Shown in pieces: positions 18,812 to 29,025 of a stretch of 64,000 nucleotides of DNA. This DNA comes from Vulcanisaeta sp. JCM 16159. Lineage in GTDB: Archaea > Thermoproteota > Thermoprotei > Thermoproteales > Thermocladiaceae. A program made the translations under genes and the position numbers. Positions within the stretch are counted from its first letter, which is position 1. Each line of letters begins with the position of its first letter. The DNA is taken from positions 1 through 64,000 of the forward strand of contig NZ_BBDN01000006.1 of NCBI RefSeq assembly GCF_001316265.1. Direction: 5' to 3'. Under the pieces are notes generated by a model. The model saw only the letters and a program-made list of their open reading frames with translations. It made no database searches and was not told the origin of the DNA.

Positions 18812-19113
18812 TTGCTCATAACCATTATTAGTCTCAGGCTCACTAAATCATTTAATGCATTATGCAGTGATTGTAGCAGGTCCTTGTCGATTGGCATGCT
18901 CATTATTAAATATACCAAGTCCTTAGGATCACTCGACAAATCTGGGTTAAGATCTGCTGGTATTGGCATGTTAAGTTCAATCTCTACCTCATTTAAGTCG
19001 GTGGGCATGACCTTAAGCGTCACGTTGTTTCCATAATCCTTAAGCCAGGAATTATCATTATTACTCTTCCTGAAACCCATGCTCTTGAGGAGGTCTATGA
19101 ACATATGCACCAC
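18808..19113 (-). CDS. Hypothetical protein, about 100 aa
   Basis: Frame of 101 codons, soluble and acidic, with a C-terminal DKDLLQSLHNALNDLVSL helix. It is convergent with SRP19 (four-base overlap) and lies 35 bases downstream of the VirB2-like membrane protein on the same strand, so the two may be co-transcribed. ATG at 19104 is an alternative start. No family recognised. Confidence 0.5.
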   Translation of the reverse strand: MVHMFIDLLKSMGFRKSNNDNSWLKDYGNNVTLKVMPTDLNEVEIELNMPIPADLNPDLSSDPKDLVYLIMSMPIDKDLLQSLHNALNDLVSLRLIMVMSN

Positions 19114-19147
19114 TGATTTATTAATTCACTATATATTAATTGCTCAC

Positions 19148-19515
19148 TCATATGTGGACTATTACAATAGCCAATAACGCAAGTAATATTGCAGATATTA
19201 CGAGCCTGCGTCCACGGTAGGGCTAATGCCTGATAGCCATAGGAAGCCTCCGATAATACCGAAGAGTAGTGCGAGTACCGTCGATGCATTATATATCACG
19301 TTCTTAAGAAAGTTGGTGAAGGATATTAAGTTATTAAGTGCATCATTAATCACGTTCTCTGTACTGTTGGTTATTGAATTCATGAAGTTATTTATCGTGT
19401 TCGTTACATTACTCGCAGCATTATTAATGTCGCCTATGCTCTGTGATGCATGCGCTATTAATGGAGTTACCACCGTGATTAATATCACGAGGAATACCTC
19501 CAGGGCCTTCCTCAT
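19148..19515 (-). CDS. Secreted two-TM small protein, VirB2/TrbC-like layout (one frameshift)
   Basis: From ATG 19515: a Sec signal peptide (MRKALEVFLVILITVVTPLI with AHA before the cut), an Asn-rich amphipathic stretch of about 50 residues, then TM1 (STVLALLFGIIGGFLWLSGI). After one frameshift near 19200 come a short basic loop SPYRGRRLV and TM2 (ISAILLALLAIVIVHI) ending at TGA 19148. Signal peptide, two helices and a basic cytoplasmic loop is the layout of VirB2/TrbC pilins and of the crenarchaeal CedA1/TedC DNA-import pilins. This is architecture only; other small membrane proteins could look the same. Confidence 0.5.
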
Positions 19516-19632
19516 TTCCTTCACCAATACCTTAATTATCATTTCGATTAATTAATTACTTTCAGCCTACTCTCACGTGGTGCTAGCACTGATAAAAGCT
19601 TTATAAAATCATAATAAGTGAATTATTTTGCA

Positions 19633-21010
19633 TGAAGATACCAAGGGCACTGACAATAGCGGGACTGGACTCCGGCGGCGGCGCTGGTATTACGGCGGAC
19701 TTAAAGACATTCCACGCCCTCGGTGTTTATGGCATGGTAGCCTAACAGCAGTTACCGCTCAGAACACCCTAGGTGTCAGGGCCGTTCAAGAGATCGACCC
19801 ATCAATAGTCGAGGCCCAGATAAACGCGGTCGCCGAGGACATAGGCGTTGATGCCGCTAAGACAGGCATGCTAAGTAGTTCGCCTATCATGGAGGCGGTA
19901 GCTCGATCAGTAAGAAGATGGGGATTCCCGCTGGTTGTTGATCCTGTCATGTACGCCAAAAGTGGTGACCCACTAATTAGACCTGAGGCAATGGAGACCC
20001 TGAAGCGCGTTATAATACCCATCGCCAAGGTTGTGACCCCAAATGCGCCCGAGGCATCGCATCTAGCTGGTTTTCATGTTGATACCCTTGACGAAGCTAA
20101 GAGGGCTGCCAAGACCATCGCTGAGGAGTTGCACCCAGAGATTGTCATTGTTAAGGGCGGCCACTTAACAGGCAATGAGAGTATTGACATTGTTTACTTC
20201 AGGGATTCGGGCGAGTATAGAGAGTTGAGGGCTCCGAGGATCGATACCAAGAACACCCACGGGACTGGCTGCTCATTTTCAGCAGCCATAGCCGCCGGCC
20301 TAGCAAGGGGCCTGGATCCCTGGGAGGCGATTAAGTTGGCTAAGGAGTTAATAACCACGGCCATTAAGTACTCATTACCTCTTGGGCATGGCCATGGACC
20401 GTCAATCCAATGGCATGGCTTGAGCTTAGGCCTATAGGGCTGACGTTATTGATGAGATGAACAAGGCATTGAGAATGATTGAAGAGAATGCCGACATAAT
20501 TGGGAATTACATACCCGAGGTCCAGTCAAACCTGGGCTACTCATTACCTGCCTTCTATGCCAGGGATTTAAATGACGTCGCCGCGGTGCCGGGTAGGATA
20601 GTTAGGTACATGGGAAGGGCCAGGCCAAGTGGCCCACCAACCTTTGGCGTTAGCTCTCACGTCGCTAGTTACATACTCACAGCAATGAAGTACAACCCGG
20701 AGATCAGGTCTGCAATGAATATTAAGTATGATGATAGGGTGATAGAGGCCGCGAGAGAGCTTGGCTATGTGGTTAGTGGTTATGATAGGAGGCAGGAGCA
20801 CCGGACGTTAAGGCTAGGGAGGGCGCTTCAATACCCTGGGGCACTGAACAAGCCATAAAGAACGGGGGCAGGGTCCCCGACATTATTTACCACCTTGGTG
20901 ATTGGGGTAAGGAACCAGAGATCGTAATACTCGGTAGAAGCCCAACGGAGGTTATTAGTAAGTTACTGGCGATACTGGGGCATGTTTATGGGAAACAACA
21001 GCAACATTGA
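19633..21010 (+). CDS. thiDN: Bifunctional ThiD-ThiN: HMP(-P) kinase / thiamine-phosphate synthase (frameshifted)
   Basis: The ThiD half starts [20 protein letters not shown] and holds [27 protein letters not shown] and the anion-hole [18 protein letters not shown]. The ThiN half has [20 protein letters not shown] and SRSxHVA-like SSHVASYIL segments and ends [12 protein letters not shown]...[13 protein letters not shown]. Breaks at about 19743 (one C lost), 20437 and 20800. It phosphorylates the pyrimidine moiety and couples it to the thiazole phosphate. A TATA (CTTTATAAA, about 19598) precedes it. The fusion is the common archaeal form. Thi4 and ThiR occur elsewhere in this window. Confidence 0.93.
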
Positions 21011-21202
21011 AGATAGGGCAGGAGCCATGCTCATCAACGCCCAAAATTAGGGGATAAAGTGCATTCAATCACATTTAGGTTCCTCAAAATAGTATGGTTT
21101 TTACATTGAACCGATGGAATCAGTTAATGAATTGAGGTCTTTGAACGCGAAGTTACGGCAAAACGAGAGGTCTCTATTTTAATAATGCCGGATAAGGCGT
21201 TA

Positions 21203-21526
21203 TCAGACCAAAACAACCTGCAGATACTTGTCTCCGCGCCTACTTATTTTGTATTTGCTTACTTTGCCATCCCTGAGTACCACGACCTCGCCATTCACGT
21301 TCTTAGCCACAGGTCTCCAACTCGGTGAAAAGTAGTACTCACTTCTCTTGTACTTGGACTTAGCCAGTGGGTAGGCGTTGCCGTTGTAAAGTATCACGCC
21401 AACACTCCACTCAGGCGCCTTATCAATAAGTGATAAGTAATCTTCACTGCCAATGGACCCTCCATCACTCTCCTCATTAATTTCCTCATTTTCAGGCTCC
21501 TCTTCGTATCTATCTTCGTCTTCCAT
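21203..21526 (-). CDS. Hypothetical protein with acidic N-terminus, 107 aa
   Basis: The first 30 residues are almost all Glu/Asp/Ser/Gly, followed by a compact beta-rich domain (WSVGVILYNGNAYPLAK, YYFSPSWRPVAKNVNGEVVV, SKYKISRRGDKYLQVVLV). Such a layout is seen in small conserved crenarchaeal proteins, but I do not recognise this family. It stands upstream of nothing on its strand and follows a 190-base gap after ThiDN. Confidence 0.55.
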   Translation of the reverse strand: MEDEDRYEEEPENEEINEESDGGSIGSEDYLSLIDKAPEWSVGVILYNGNAYPLAKSKYKRSEYYFSPSWRPVAKNVNGEVVVLRDGKVSKYKISRRGDKYLQVVLV

Positions 21527-21644
21527 TACATAAAGCTTAGGCTACCTCTTTATATTTTTATCTAAGTCCTTTAAAGTACCCTTGGTATAAGTACGTAAAC
21601 CCAGTAATACCTTAAAATACCTTAGGAATTTATTAACTGCATGC

Positions 21645-21800
21645 TTATTTCTTAAATCTCTTGGGCCTTAGGTTCTTACTCTTACACCTCCTGCACTTCT
21701 CAGCACCCGGTGGGTTCCTGGCCCCGCACTCCCTGCATATCCAGTAATTGAACCTATGCTCAACGGCTATCCTAAGCTTCTCAGGGTCGCTAATGGGCAT
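21645..21800 (-). CDS. rpl40e: Ribosomal protein eL40
   Basis: A 51-residue protein: [17 protein letters not shown], then the zinc-binding pair C-x2-C ([14 protein letters not shown]) and C-x2-C ([14 protein letters not shown]). This is the full archaeal eL40 with its C4 zinc site. The ATG at 21800 fits the family N-terminus. It is a large-subunit protein near the factor-binding site. It stands apart from other ribosomal genes here. Confidence 0.93.
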   Translation of the reverse strand: MPISDPEKLRIAVEHRFNYWICRECGARNPPGAEKCRRCKSKNLRPKRFKK

Positions 21801-21853
21801 ACGTGCCTATGGAGTTAAGGGCCTTTTTATATTTTTACCTCATTAAATCACAC

Positions 21854-22174
21854 TTATCCAACAATCACTATGGACTTTATCTTAATCTCGTCAAGAGGCT
21901 TTATCCCGTACTTCTCCCTCACCTCCTTTGGAATTGTGAATTGCCTACTGGCCGTGTTACGAGTCCTCAGCAACTTAACCCTCTCAAGCATTATCTCCTG
22001 GCCGAAGTACTCAATGGTTATGTTTGCATATAGGGCATTTTCGATATTGAGAGACTTAACTAAGCTTGCCGGTATCAGGACTTGATAATTTATGTATATA
22101 TTCGTTACATATGGTAGTTTAGTAATTACCATGCTTCTCCTAACTCTCCTTATCCTAGAAATTCCTGATGCCAT
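21854..22174 (-). CDS. AbrB/SpoVT-like DNA-binding protein
   Basis: The C-terminal region ASRQFTIPKEVREKYGIKPL followed by DEIKIKSIVI is the swapped-hairpin AbrB/SpoVT fold sequence. The N-terminal half (YQVLIPASLVKSLNIENALY, then ANITIEYFGQEIML) looks like a second, more diverged copy. Such proteins are archaeal transcription factors or antitoxins. No toxin gene is adjacent, so a stand-alone regulator is more likely. ATG 22174 gives 106 residues. Confidence 0.65.
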   Translation of the reverse strand: MASGISRIRRVRRSMVITKLPYVTNIYINYQVLIPASLVKSLNIENALYANITIEYFGQEIMLERVKLLRTRNTASRQFTIPKEVREKYGIKPLDEIKIKSIVIVG

Positions 22175-22275
22175 ATCAAGAGCATGGTTGTTAAATTAAT
22201 TTATTAAAGTTTCTAATTAAGTCCAGAAAATTAGAATTATAATGCGTATGTGTTGAATAACATACATGGTGAACT

Positions 22276-22284
22276 CTTTTAAAG
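22276..22284 (+). promoter_or_regulatory. TATA element for the MarC-like gene
   Basis: CTTTTAAAG lies about 28 bases before the ATG at 22308. Confidence 0.6.
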
Positions 22285-22307
22285 GACTTAGTCACTATTA
22301 TTGAACG

Positions 22308-22898
22308 ATGAGTATCGCAATTGACGTATTAATAATGACCGCCCAGCTAATCGCAATAGTGGATCCAGTTGGTGCGCTGCCAATAATGATTAGCATGCCG
22401 GGTATAGATAAACCTGAGATATTTAGGAGGGCCCTTAGGATAATTGCCATCGCTGTCCCATCATTACTGATAACCTTTGCAGTGGCTGGGCCATACATAT
22501 TGACCGCCTTTAATATAAGTATTGCTGACTTCAGGATAGCTGGCGGCATAGTACTCCTCGTAATAGGCATTGACACACTCAGGGAAGGCGCGCCAAGGAC
22601 CATGGGCCTAAGCCCTGAGGACTTCATCTTCACGCCAATAGTGACGCCAATGCTTGTCGGGCCTGGCGCGATAACCTCCGTGATGCTCTTCACCACGTAC
22701 TACGGAATTCCCGAGGTCATAATAAGTATACTCATTGCGTCCCTAATAACTTACTTAATAATTAGGTTTAGCTTCGCAATAATTAGGCTCATGGGCAGTA
22801 ACATGCTCAGGTTCATTGGTAGGTTCATGAGCCTAATCATAATGGCTTGGGCCGTATCGCTAATAATAGAGGGGGCCAAGGACGCATTATTGGTTTAA
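22308..22898 (+). CDS. MarC-family integral membrane protein
   Basis: The 196-residue protein has six predicted helices. It carries MarC/UPF0056 landmarks: AIVDPVGALPIMISMPG in the first helix pair, FRIAGGIVLLVIGIDTLREG, and TPMLVGPGAITSVMLF in the fourth-helix region. The family's role is not established; early links to multidrug resistance were not confirmed. It lies alone, with a clear TATA for a leaderless mRNA. Confidence 0.88.
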   Translation: MSIAIDVLIMTAQLIAIVDPVGALPIMISMPGIDKPEIFRRALRIIAIAVPSLLITFAVAGPYILTAFNISIADFRIAGGIVLLVIGIDTLREGAPRTMGLSPEDFIFTPIVTPMLVGPGAITSVMLFTTYYGIPEVIISILIASLITYLIIRFSFAIIRLMGSNMLRFIGRFMSLIIMAWAVSLIIEGAKDALLV

Positions 22899-23007
22899 TT
22901 TCTTATTAAACATGAAACATAAGCAAAAATGAGTTTTAAAGGGCCAACTCACCCTATTTGTGATTAACCAACTAATTGCTGAAGTAGGTAGGCTAGGCCG
23001 TAGGTGT

Positions 23008-24855
23008 TTATTTGCCCAAGACCATCAACTGGTTCCATTGACCTGGTATGACGTAGTAAAGCCCATTTTGGCCAAAGAGTGTTAGGAACATCGCCCCAGA
23101 TATGCCCGTGGAGAACTCGTTAGTTGGATACACGGAACTTAATGCATAGAACTCATACGGGTAGTAGTAATACAGTAGGTATAGGGTTGGTGCCAAGTCA
23201 CCTATCTCAAATGAACTGCCAAGGTAGCTCTGTATCGTCGCCGTCATGCCCGCCGACAATGGCGTGGCTAGACTGGTGCCTCCGATTAGGTATGGGAATA
23301 CTGTACCGTTAAGGACTATTATAACACCCGTGAATGGATTAGCGTCAGCCGCAATGTCCGGCACACCCCTGTGCCCAACCGTGTAGAAGACAACGCCCAG
23401 GTCAGGTTCACGTACACGCACTCTTTCATAGATTATGTTTATCAGTGACTGACCAGGGGTTTCTGGGAAGGTGAAGGAGTAACCACCGCCACTACCCCAT
23501 AGGTAAGTGCTATTCCAATTCCAGGCGTACTCGATGCGAATGGTCACCGTGTTTGTGATGTTTCCGTAAAGTGTTGTGCCACCGACGCCGGTCACCCATG
23601 GATCACTGGCTGGGTATAATACACTGGGTTCCATAGTCATGTTAAGATAAAGCCAGTCAGTGTCGAAGGCACCGCTGTCGCCGGATGCGGCGAATACCCC
23701 AATGCCCTCCGCGGCTGCTTGCATGAATATCTCGTCATAGCCATAGAGTAGGTTGTAGCTTGGCGGTGGGTAGTAGAACATGTCTTCGTAGGCACCCCAG
23801 CTCAGGCTTATGAACTTGGCTAAGTGGTTAGCGACCACGTACTCCACATCGACGAACAAGTCATCACCCGACGTAGGCGATACAACGAGGAGTATATTGG
23901 CACCAGGAGCCATTGTGTGGGCATACTCAATATCGAGGGCACTCTCCACGGCCCAGCCCTCCGCAGTGCTTAAGTCATATGGAGTGAGCACTGGCGTACC
24001 TGTTGGGTAGATGACCTGGCACGAGGCTGGCGGCAAGCCAAATATGGTATCGAAGGTTGCCAAGTCCTGACATGCAGTACTTTGGTAGATGTATTGGTTG
24101 GCTAGGGTTAGGTTAAAGTCGCCGAAGGCATCAACAATGGCTATGGTCAAGCCCTGGCCAGAGTAGCCATTATTGAAGAGCGGCAATTCATCATACATGA
24201 ATTCCAAGCCCTGGGGCAGCCATATCTCTACCTGATTCTGCATTATCTGCATTGGCTTTCCATTTATTTTTATGGCGCTTGACTTTAGTATCGTGTTTAT
24301 GCCCGTGGTGTTTAAACGCACGGCAGTATACTGCGGCTTATAGGCAGGCGCCTTGGAATTAGCCGTGAAGTAACCGAGTGGCATGCATTCACCGGCTATT
24401 ATCCATTGCTGTATATTACTTGGTGCTGATTCGAGGGCTGTTAGGAAGTTGTCCACTGCCGATGCACTGCCCGTGGCCTCCATGAGCATTGGGAAGGTGT
24501 AATTAACGGTTAAGCCGTACTGCTGGGCCAGGTTAACCACGTAACTAACAACGCTGCTTGGTGGCGAGTACCAACTGGCGAATTCCTGAGGCGTGATGAA
24601 ACTGTGGAAGTAGGGGCTCGACGGGTTATAATACACTTGATAAAGGAGGTAGTCAAGCCCGTTAGGCGTTGTGACATTACTAAGCCAGAACCAAACAATC
24701 ACATGACTCTGCGTCGAACCAGGAACACCGGGAATAACCTCAGTACATGTGAGGTATTGAGGCGACACCTGCTGCGCATAAGCTATTGATGCTGCCAGAA
24801 TTAGTAAGGCTATTGCGATTATTACCAGGGTTTTAACTGGGTTTTTACCTGCCAT
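23008..24855 (-). CDS. Secreted sedolisin (S53 family acid serine-carboxyl protease)
   Basis: A signal peptide (about residues 1-27, ending AYAQQ) is followed by a pro-kumamolisin domain (about 30-200) and an S53 catalytic domain. Catalytic residues are visible: E304 and D308 in WAVESALDIEYA, the oxyanion D393 in ASGDSGAFD and the nucleophile S528 in GGTSLATPLSAG. A calcium-binding-like C-terminal ending is not obvious. Sedolisins work at low pH, fitting an acidic hot-spring heterotroph. At 615 residues it is complete and unbroken. It would digest proteins outside the cell. Confidence 0.93.
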   Translation of the reverse strand: MAGKNPVKTLVIIAIALLILAASIAYAQQVSPQYLTCTEVIPGVPGSTQSHVIVWFWLSNVTTPNGLDYLLYQVYYNPSSPYFHSFITPQEFASWYSPPSSVVSYVVNLAQQYGLTVNYTFPMLMEATGSASAVDNFLTALESAPSNIQQWIIAGECMPLGYFTANSKAPAYKPQYTAVRLNTTGINTILKSSAIKINGKPMQIMQNQVEIWLPQGLEFMYDELPLFNNGYSGQGLTIAIVDAFGDFNLTLANQYIYQSTACQDLATFDTIFGLPPASCQVIYPTGTPVLTPYDLSTAEGWAVESALDIEYAHTMAPGANILLVVSPTSGDDLFVDVEYVVANHLAKFISLSWGAYEDMFYYPPPSYNLLYGYDEIFMQAAAEGIGVFAASGDSGAFDTDWLYLNMTMEPSVLYPASDPWVTGVGGTTLYGNITNTVTIRIEYAWNWNSTYLWGSGGGYSFTFPETPGQSLINIIYERVRVREPDLGVVFYTVGHRGVPDIAADANPFTGVIIVLNGTVFPYLIGGTSLATPLSAGMTATIQSYLGSSFEIGDLAPTLYLLYYYYPYEFYALSSVYPTNEFSTGISGAMFLTLFGQNGLYYVIPGQWNQLMVLGK

Positions 24856-25011
24856 ATTGAGCGATTGATAGCCCTATTTATTTTTAAATATTTCCCTCAT
24901 TTTCATACTATACTTTGACCAAATTAATTTACATGCCTATTTACTTTGAGCTTTCTATCTCTAAATGAAAAATACACCTTATTAATACCGCCTCCTCCTA
25001 ATTTAACCGGG

Positions 25012-26211
25012 ATGTCATTAAGACGAGTTGATCGCATTGGACTGTTATTGGCAACAGCCAATTCATTAAGCGGAATTATTTGGGGTGCTAATTCGGTCAT
25101 TTTATCAATATACATGCTAGGTATTGGTATGTCAACCACGTTAATCGGCATCATCCTTGGTCTTTTCTCATTAATGAACGCCCTCGGTTCATTAATTGTT
25201 GGATATCTAACGGACCTCATGGATCGCATTAGGCTCTTCGCAATGCTATCAATAATCAGCGGATCCCTAATACTCCTAATGGTTACTGGTGTGCCCATAA
25301 TCGTGTCGGCGGCATACCTAATGTCGGCTTTGTTTAATAGGTACGTAGTGTTAACAGCCATAGTCGGTGAATATGCCAAGCAAAGAGGTATTTCTGACGA
25401 GGTATTTAGTTTATCATCCTCCTTTAACGTAATTTTTAGTGTTGTTGGATCAGCAATTACTGTGTTACCCAGTTACCTTGGACATCTTGGTTATGAACTA
25501 ATTTTCGTCATTGAGGCAGCCGCCGTATACTTAACAATACCCTTAGTGCTCAATGCGATTAAACATTTGGATCCAGCCATTGTTAATGCCAAGATCGAGA
25601 GGATCAGCCTTAAGGACCTAGGTGAGCTGCGCTCATCGTGGTTAATAAAGAGACTTATGCCGGAGGCAATAATTGGCCTTGGAGCTGGGGTGATAATACC
25701 ATTATTCAGCCTCTGGTTCTACCTTAAGTTCCACATAAACATTGCAAACCTGGGTATTGTGTACGCCATATCCAATGCCACGCTCGCCCTGGGTACATTA
25801 ATGGCGCCGACAATATCGAGATTTCTACATAGTAGAGTAATTTCCGTGGTGACACTTGAGGGATTGGCTACGGGAGTACTAGCAATAATGCCATCAATAT
25901 ACAACCTACCACTATTACTGGTCCTATTCATAATTAGGAACACTCTCATGAACATGGCAAATCCATTACTAACCTCGCTCATTAATGAGCTAGCACCTAG
26001 GGAGGAACGAGGAAGGGTATTTGGCATCTGGAATATGATATCCTCAATACCGCGAGCCGTGGGTCCCAGCATTGGTGGTTACTTGATGGATACCGGCTAC
26101 TTAGACCTGCCCTTGTACATAACGTCTATGCTTTACGCCATCGCTGTGGTACTATTCTACGTATTGCTCAGGAGCATTGAGAATAAGATTAGGGTTGTCC
26201 ACGGTACATAG
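25012..26211 (+). CDS. MFS transporter
   Basis: About 400 residues with 12 predicted helices. The motif-A region after helix 2 reads GYLTDLMDRIRLFA, and the second half repeats it weakly (APREERGRVFGIWNM). The ATG at 25012 (MSLRRVDRIG) is preferred; the frame is open to 24946 but that extension is Pro/Leu-rich and unlike a membrane start. Substrate unknown. It is divergent from the sedolisin gene. Confidence 0.82.
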   Translation: MSLRRVDRIGLLLATANSLSGIIWGANSVILSIYMLGIGMSTTLIGIILGLFSLMNALGSLIVGYLTDLMDRIRLFAMLSIISGSLILLMVTGVPIIVSAAYLMSALFNRYVVLTAIVGEYAKQRGISDEVFSLSSSFNVIFSVVGSAITVLPSYLGHLGYELIFVIEAAAVYLTIPLVLNAIKHLDPAIVNAKIERISLKDLGELRSSWLIKRLMPEAIIGLGAGVIIPLFSLWFYLKFHINIANLGIVYAISNATLALGTLMAPTISRFLHSRVISVVTLEGLATGVLAIMPSIYNLPLLLVLFIIRNTLMNMANPLLTSLINELAPREERGRVFGIWNMISSIPRAVGPSIGGYLMDTGYLDLPLYITSMLYAIAVVLFYVLLRSIENKIRVVHGT

Positions 26212-26248
26212 TACATATACTGCTCCTTTACTTGTCACAAGAAAAAAT

Positions 26249-26258
26249 GTTAATTAAG
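26249..26258 (+). promoter_or_regulatory. TATA element for the Nramp-like gene
   Basis: GTTAATTAAG lies about 26 bases before the GTG at 26280. Confidence 0.45.
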
Positions 26259-26279
26259 TAGGCCATCTGTGACTCTGAC

Positions 26280-27529
26280 GTGAATTTTCAGGAGAGAGTA
26301 TCGAGGAGTATTAAGGAAGTTGGTGACTCACTTAGGGTGTTACTTGGTCCGGGTTGGTTGACGATGCTTGCCGATGTCGATGCGCCAAGTATACTAACGG
26401 CAATGCAGAGTGGTTATTATGCTGGGCTTGCGATAATTCCCTGGCTAATACTTCTGACAGTACCTCTGTACTTTATTCAGGAATTGACCATTAGAGCGGC
26501 GCTGGGTAGTGGGAAGGGCATGGGAACGCTGCTTAAGGAGGTCTATGGAGATAAGGTTGCGGCAGTATCGCTGATCGCCATGCTCATAATAGATGGAGCC
26601 GCCTACATCGGTGAGTACGCAGCAATCTCAGCAATTGGGCTTCTCTTTGGTGTGCCCGTGGTTATTTCCGTGATCTTAGTCCTGGCATTTCACACAGCGA
26701 TAATACTAATGGGTGGTTCGTATAAGAGGGTTGAGAATGTGCTGCTTGCGATCTCCGCATTCATACTAGTGTACCTAGCGGCCTTTGTCATAGTACCCAT
26801 CAAGCCCCAGGAGGTTTATGGCACGTTATTATCGATTTTCCTACCAAGTTCATACGCCAATTCCTTATACGTGACCTTGCTTGCGGCGAACATAGGCGCA
26901 GTGATAATGCCCTGGATGCTTTATTACCAGCAGTCGGCGATTGTTGATAAGGGCTTAAGGAGGGAGCATTACACTCACGAGAGGTTTGAGACAGCGATGG
27001 GCGCCGTAATAAGTGAGACATTGATGATTGGTAGCCTATTGGTTGGTTATTGGCTTAGGGTCAGGGGTGGGGTTATTGATAACTTTCAATCAGCACTTCT
27101 CTCGATAAGCATGGTCATTAGCCCGTATTGGTTCGTGGTGGCTGCCGTGGGCATGATTGCCGCTGCGTTACTTGCCATATTCGTGATAAGCCTAGGCTTC
27201 GCCTATGGACTTAGTGAGTACTTCAATTGGCCCGCAGGCTTAGTAGGAGGATGTGTGAGGCCAAGGGCTTCTACGCATTTTATGTAGTTGAGATCGTGCC
27301 CGCCGCCTTAATTATACTCTTCATGAGGGACCTCGTTAACTTAATACTGGGTATAATGATATTCAACGCAATAGCCCTGGCCATACCCACCTACTTATTG
27401 ATAGGCTTGGCTTCGAGGAAGGACGTCGTTGGTGATTATGCAATAGGCAGGGCTAGGGCTATTGTGTTATATATAGTTACAACGGCGTTAATTATTGCTG
27501 GGGCCTATGCGGTAGTAACGGCGGTTTGA
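26280..27529 (+). CDS. Nramp-related divalent metal transporter (one frameshift)
   Basis: About 415 residues with 11 helices. The helix-1 metal motif reads ADVDAPSILTAMQSG where classic Nramp has DPGN, and helix 6 reads GAVIMPWMLYYQQSA where classic Nramp has MPHN/MPHNLYLHS. The frame breaks near 27240 and continues as CEAKGFYAFYVVEIVPAALI. The changed motifs place it in a divergent Nramp-related branch. The MntR-like gene 48 bases downstream supports a role in Mn or Fe uptake and its control. GTG start from TATA spacing. Confidence 0.82.
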
Positions 27530-27576
27530 ACCATTATTTGGGAATAAGGTTTAATTAGACCTTTACTAAGTGTAGT

Positions 27577-27992
27577 ATGGGGCTACATGTGAGAATATCC
27601 AGTAGGGAATTCCTATATTTGCTGGTGATTAAGGGGATGAATGATAAGGCTCTGGCGCAACAATATTTGGGGTTGCGAAAGCACTTGGCGTCTCGACCGC
27701 AAGTGCGTATGAGGAGATAAATCACCTAATTAAGAAAGGGTTCGTGGAGAAGAGGGATGGTGGTATCTTCATAACTGATGAGGGCATTAGGGAGATGAAC
27801 TCATTAGTTAGGGCTCATAGAGTCGTGGAGACATTATTAGTTAGGGCAGGGATAGACCCAGACAAGGCTTGCGAATTAGCTAAGATGTTCGATTATGCCT
27901 TGCCCGAGGAGGTCGTGGATAGGCTCTATGAATACCTAGGGAAACCAAGTAAATGCCCGCATGGTAAGGACATTCCCAGCCCCAGTTCATGA
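27577..27992 (+). CDS. DtxR/MntR-family metal-dependent regulator (one frameshift)
   Basis: The N-terminal winged helix is split. ISSREFLYLLVIKGMNDKAL is in one frame; FGVAKALGVSTASAYEEINH and KKGFVEKRDGGIFITDEG follow in the next, after a missing base near 27660. The metal-sensing domain follows (AHRVVETLLVRAGIDPDKAC, MFDYALPEEVVDRLYEYL, CPHGKDIP), as in MntR/IdeR proteins. About 138 residues, no SH3-like domain. It sits directly after the Nramp-like gene with its own TATA-like GTTTAATT, so it probably controls that transporter. Confidence 0.85.
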
Positions 27993-28055
27993 GTAATGCA
28001 CAAATACACTATATATATGATAATACTTAATAAGGAACCTATTGTGCATTAATCA

Positions 28056-28959
28056 ATGAAGTATGTGTGGGTGGACGGTAAGTTAATCCCTGAGAAGGAG
28101 GCTGTAATACCCATACTTACGCATGCCCTGCATTACGGTACGTCGGTCTTCGAGGCATAAGGGCCTATTGGAGCTCTGATAGTAATAACCTGTACATATT
28201 TAGGGCTAGGGATCACTACACTAGGTTTCATAATTCAGCCAAGATAATGGGCATCAAGATTAACTATAGCATTGACGAACTTATCAAAGCAACCGTGGAG
28301 CTACTAAAGGCTAATGAGGTACATGAAAACGTCTATATAAGGCCAATAACCTTTGTATCGGCTAGTACTGTCAACCTGGATATCAGGAATTTGGATACGT
28401 CTACGGCCATAATAGCCATACCCTTCGGTCATTACCTGGAGCCCAAGGGCGTTAGGGCTAAGGTCGTTAGTTGGTTGAGGGTTCACAACTCCATGTTCCC
28501 AATGAAGCTAAGGTCGGTGGTATCTACGTAAACTCAGTAATCGCGCTGCTTGATGCCAAGGTCTCTGGGTTTGATGAAGCCATTTTGCTTAATCGTGACG
28601 GTTACGTAGCCGAGGGTAGTGGGGAGAACATATTCATTGTTAAGGACGGCGTACTCTACACACCGCCGACCTACGACTCAATCCTCGAGGGCATCACTAG
28701 GGATACGGTAATCACCATAGCCAGAGACCTGGGGCTAACGGTTATTGAGAAGAGGATAACCAGGGAGGAGCTATACACTGCTGATGAGGTCTTCTTCACA
28801 GGAACGGCCGCTGAGGTAACCCCCGTGGTGAACATAGATGGTAGGGTCATTGGCAATGGAGAACCAGGCCCAATAACCCTTAAGGTAAGGAGTTACTACA
28901 TAGACGCAGTTCACGGTAAAGTTAGTAAATACATGAGCTGGCTCACGCCTGTTTACTAA
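28056..28959 (+). CDS. ilvE: Branched-chain amino acid aminotransferase (two frameshifts)
   Basis: Three frames join: MKYVWVDGKLIPEKEAVIPI...ALHYGTSVFE, then GIRAYWSSDSNNLYIFRARD...YIRPITFVSA, then AKVGGIYVNSVIALLDAKVS...EGSGENIFIVKDG. The Lys in AKVGG is the expected PLP lysine of class IV aminotransferases and the rest matches IlvE, about 300 residues. It interconverts branched-chain amino acids and their 2-oxo acids. Breaks near 28155 and 28508. A TATA-like ACTTAATAAG lies about 28 bases upstream of the ATG. Confidence 0.92.
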
Positions 28960-29025
28960 GGGTTTTATCATCGTTAAAATCGATGTATAAGATGGGAATG
29001 GTTTTTAAACGGTGGTTTTTCGTTT

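Noticed and set aside
21114-21182. 22-codon frame MESVNELRSLNAKLRQNERS
   Set aside because: Too short to judge; no promoter or conserved feature.
22298-22696. Minus-strand open frame opposite the MarC-like gene
   Set aside because: It is a mirror of the hydrophobic MarC coding sequence with no independent family features.
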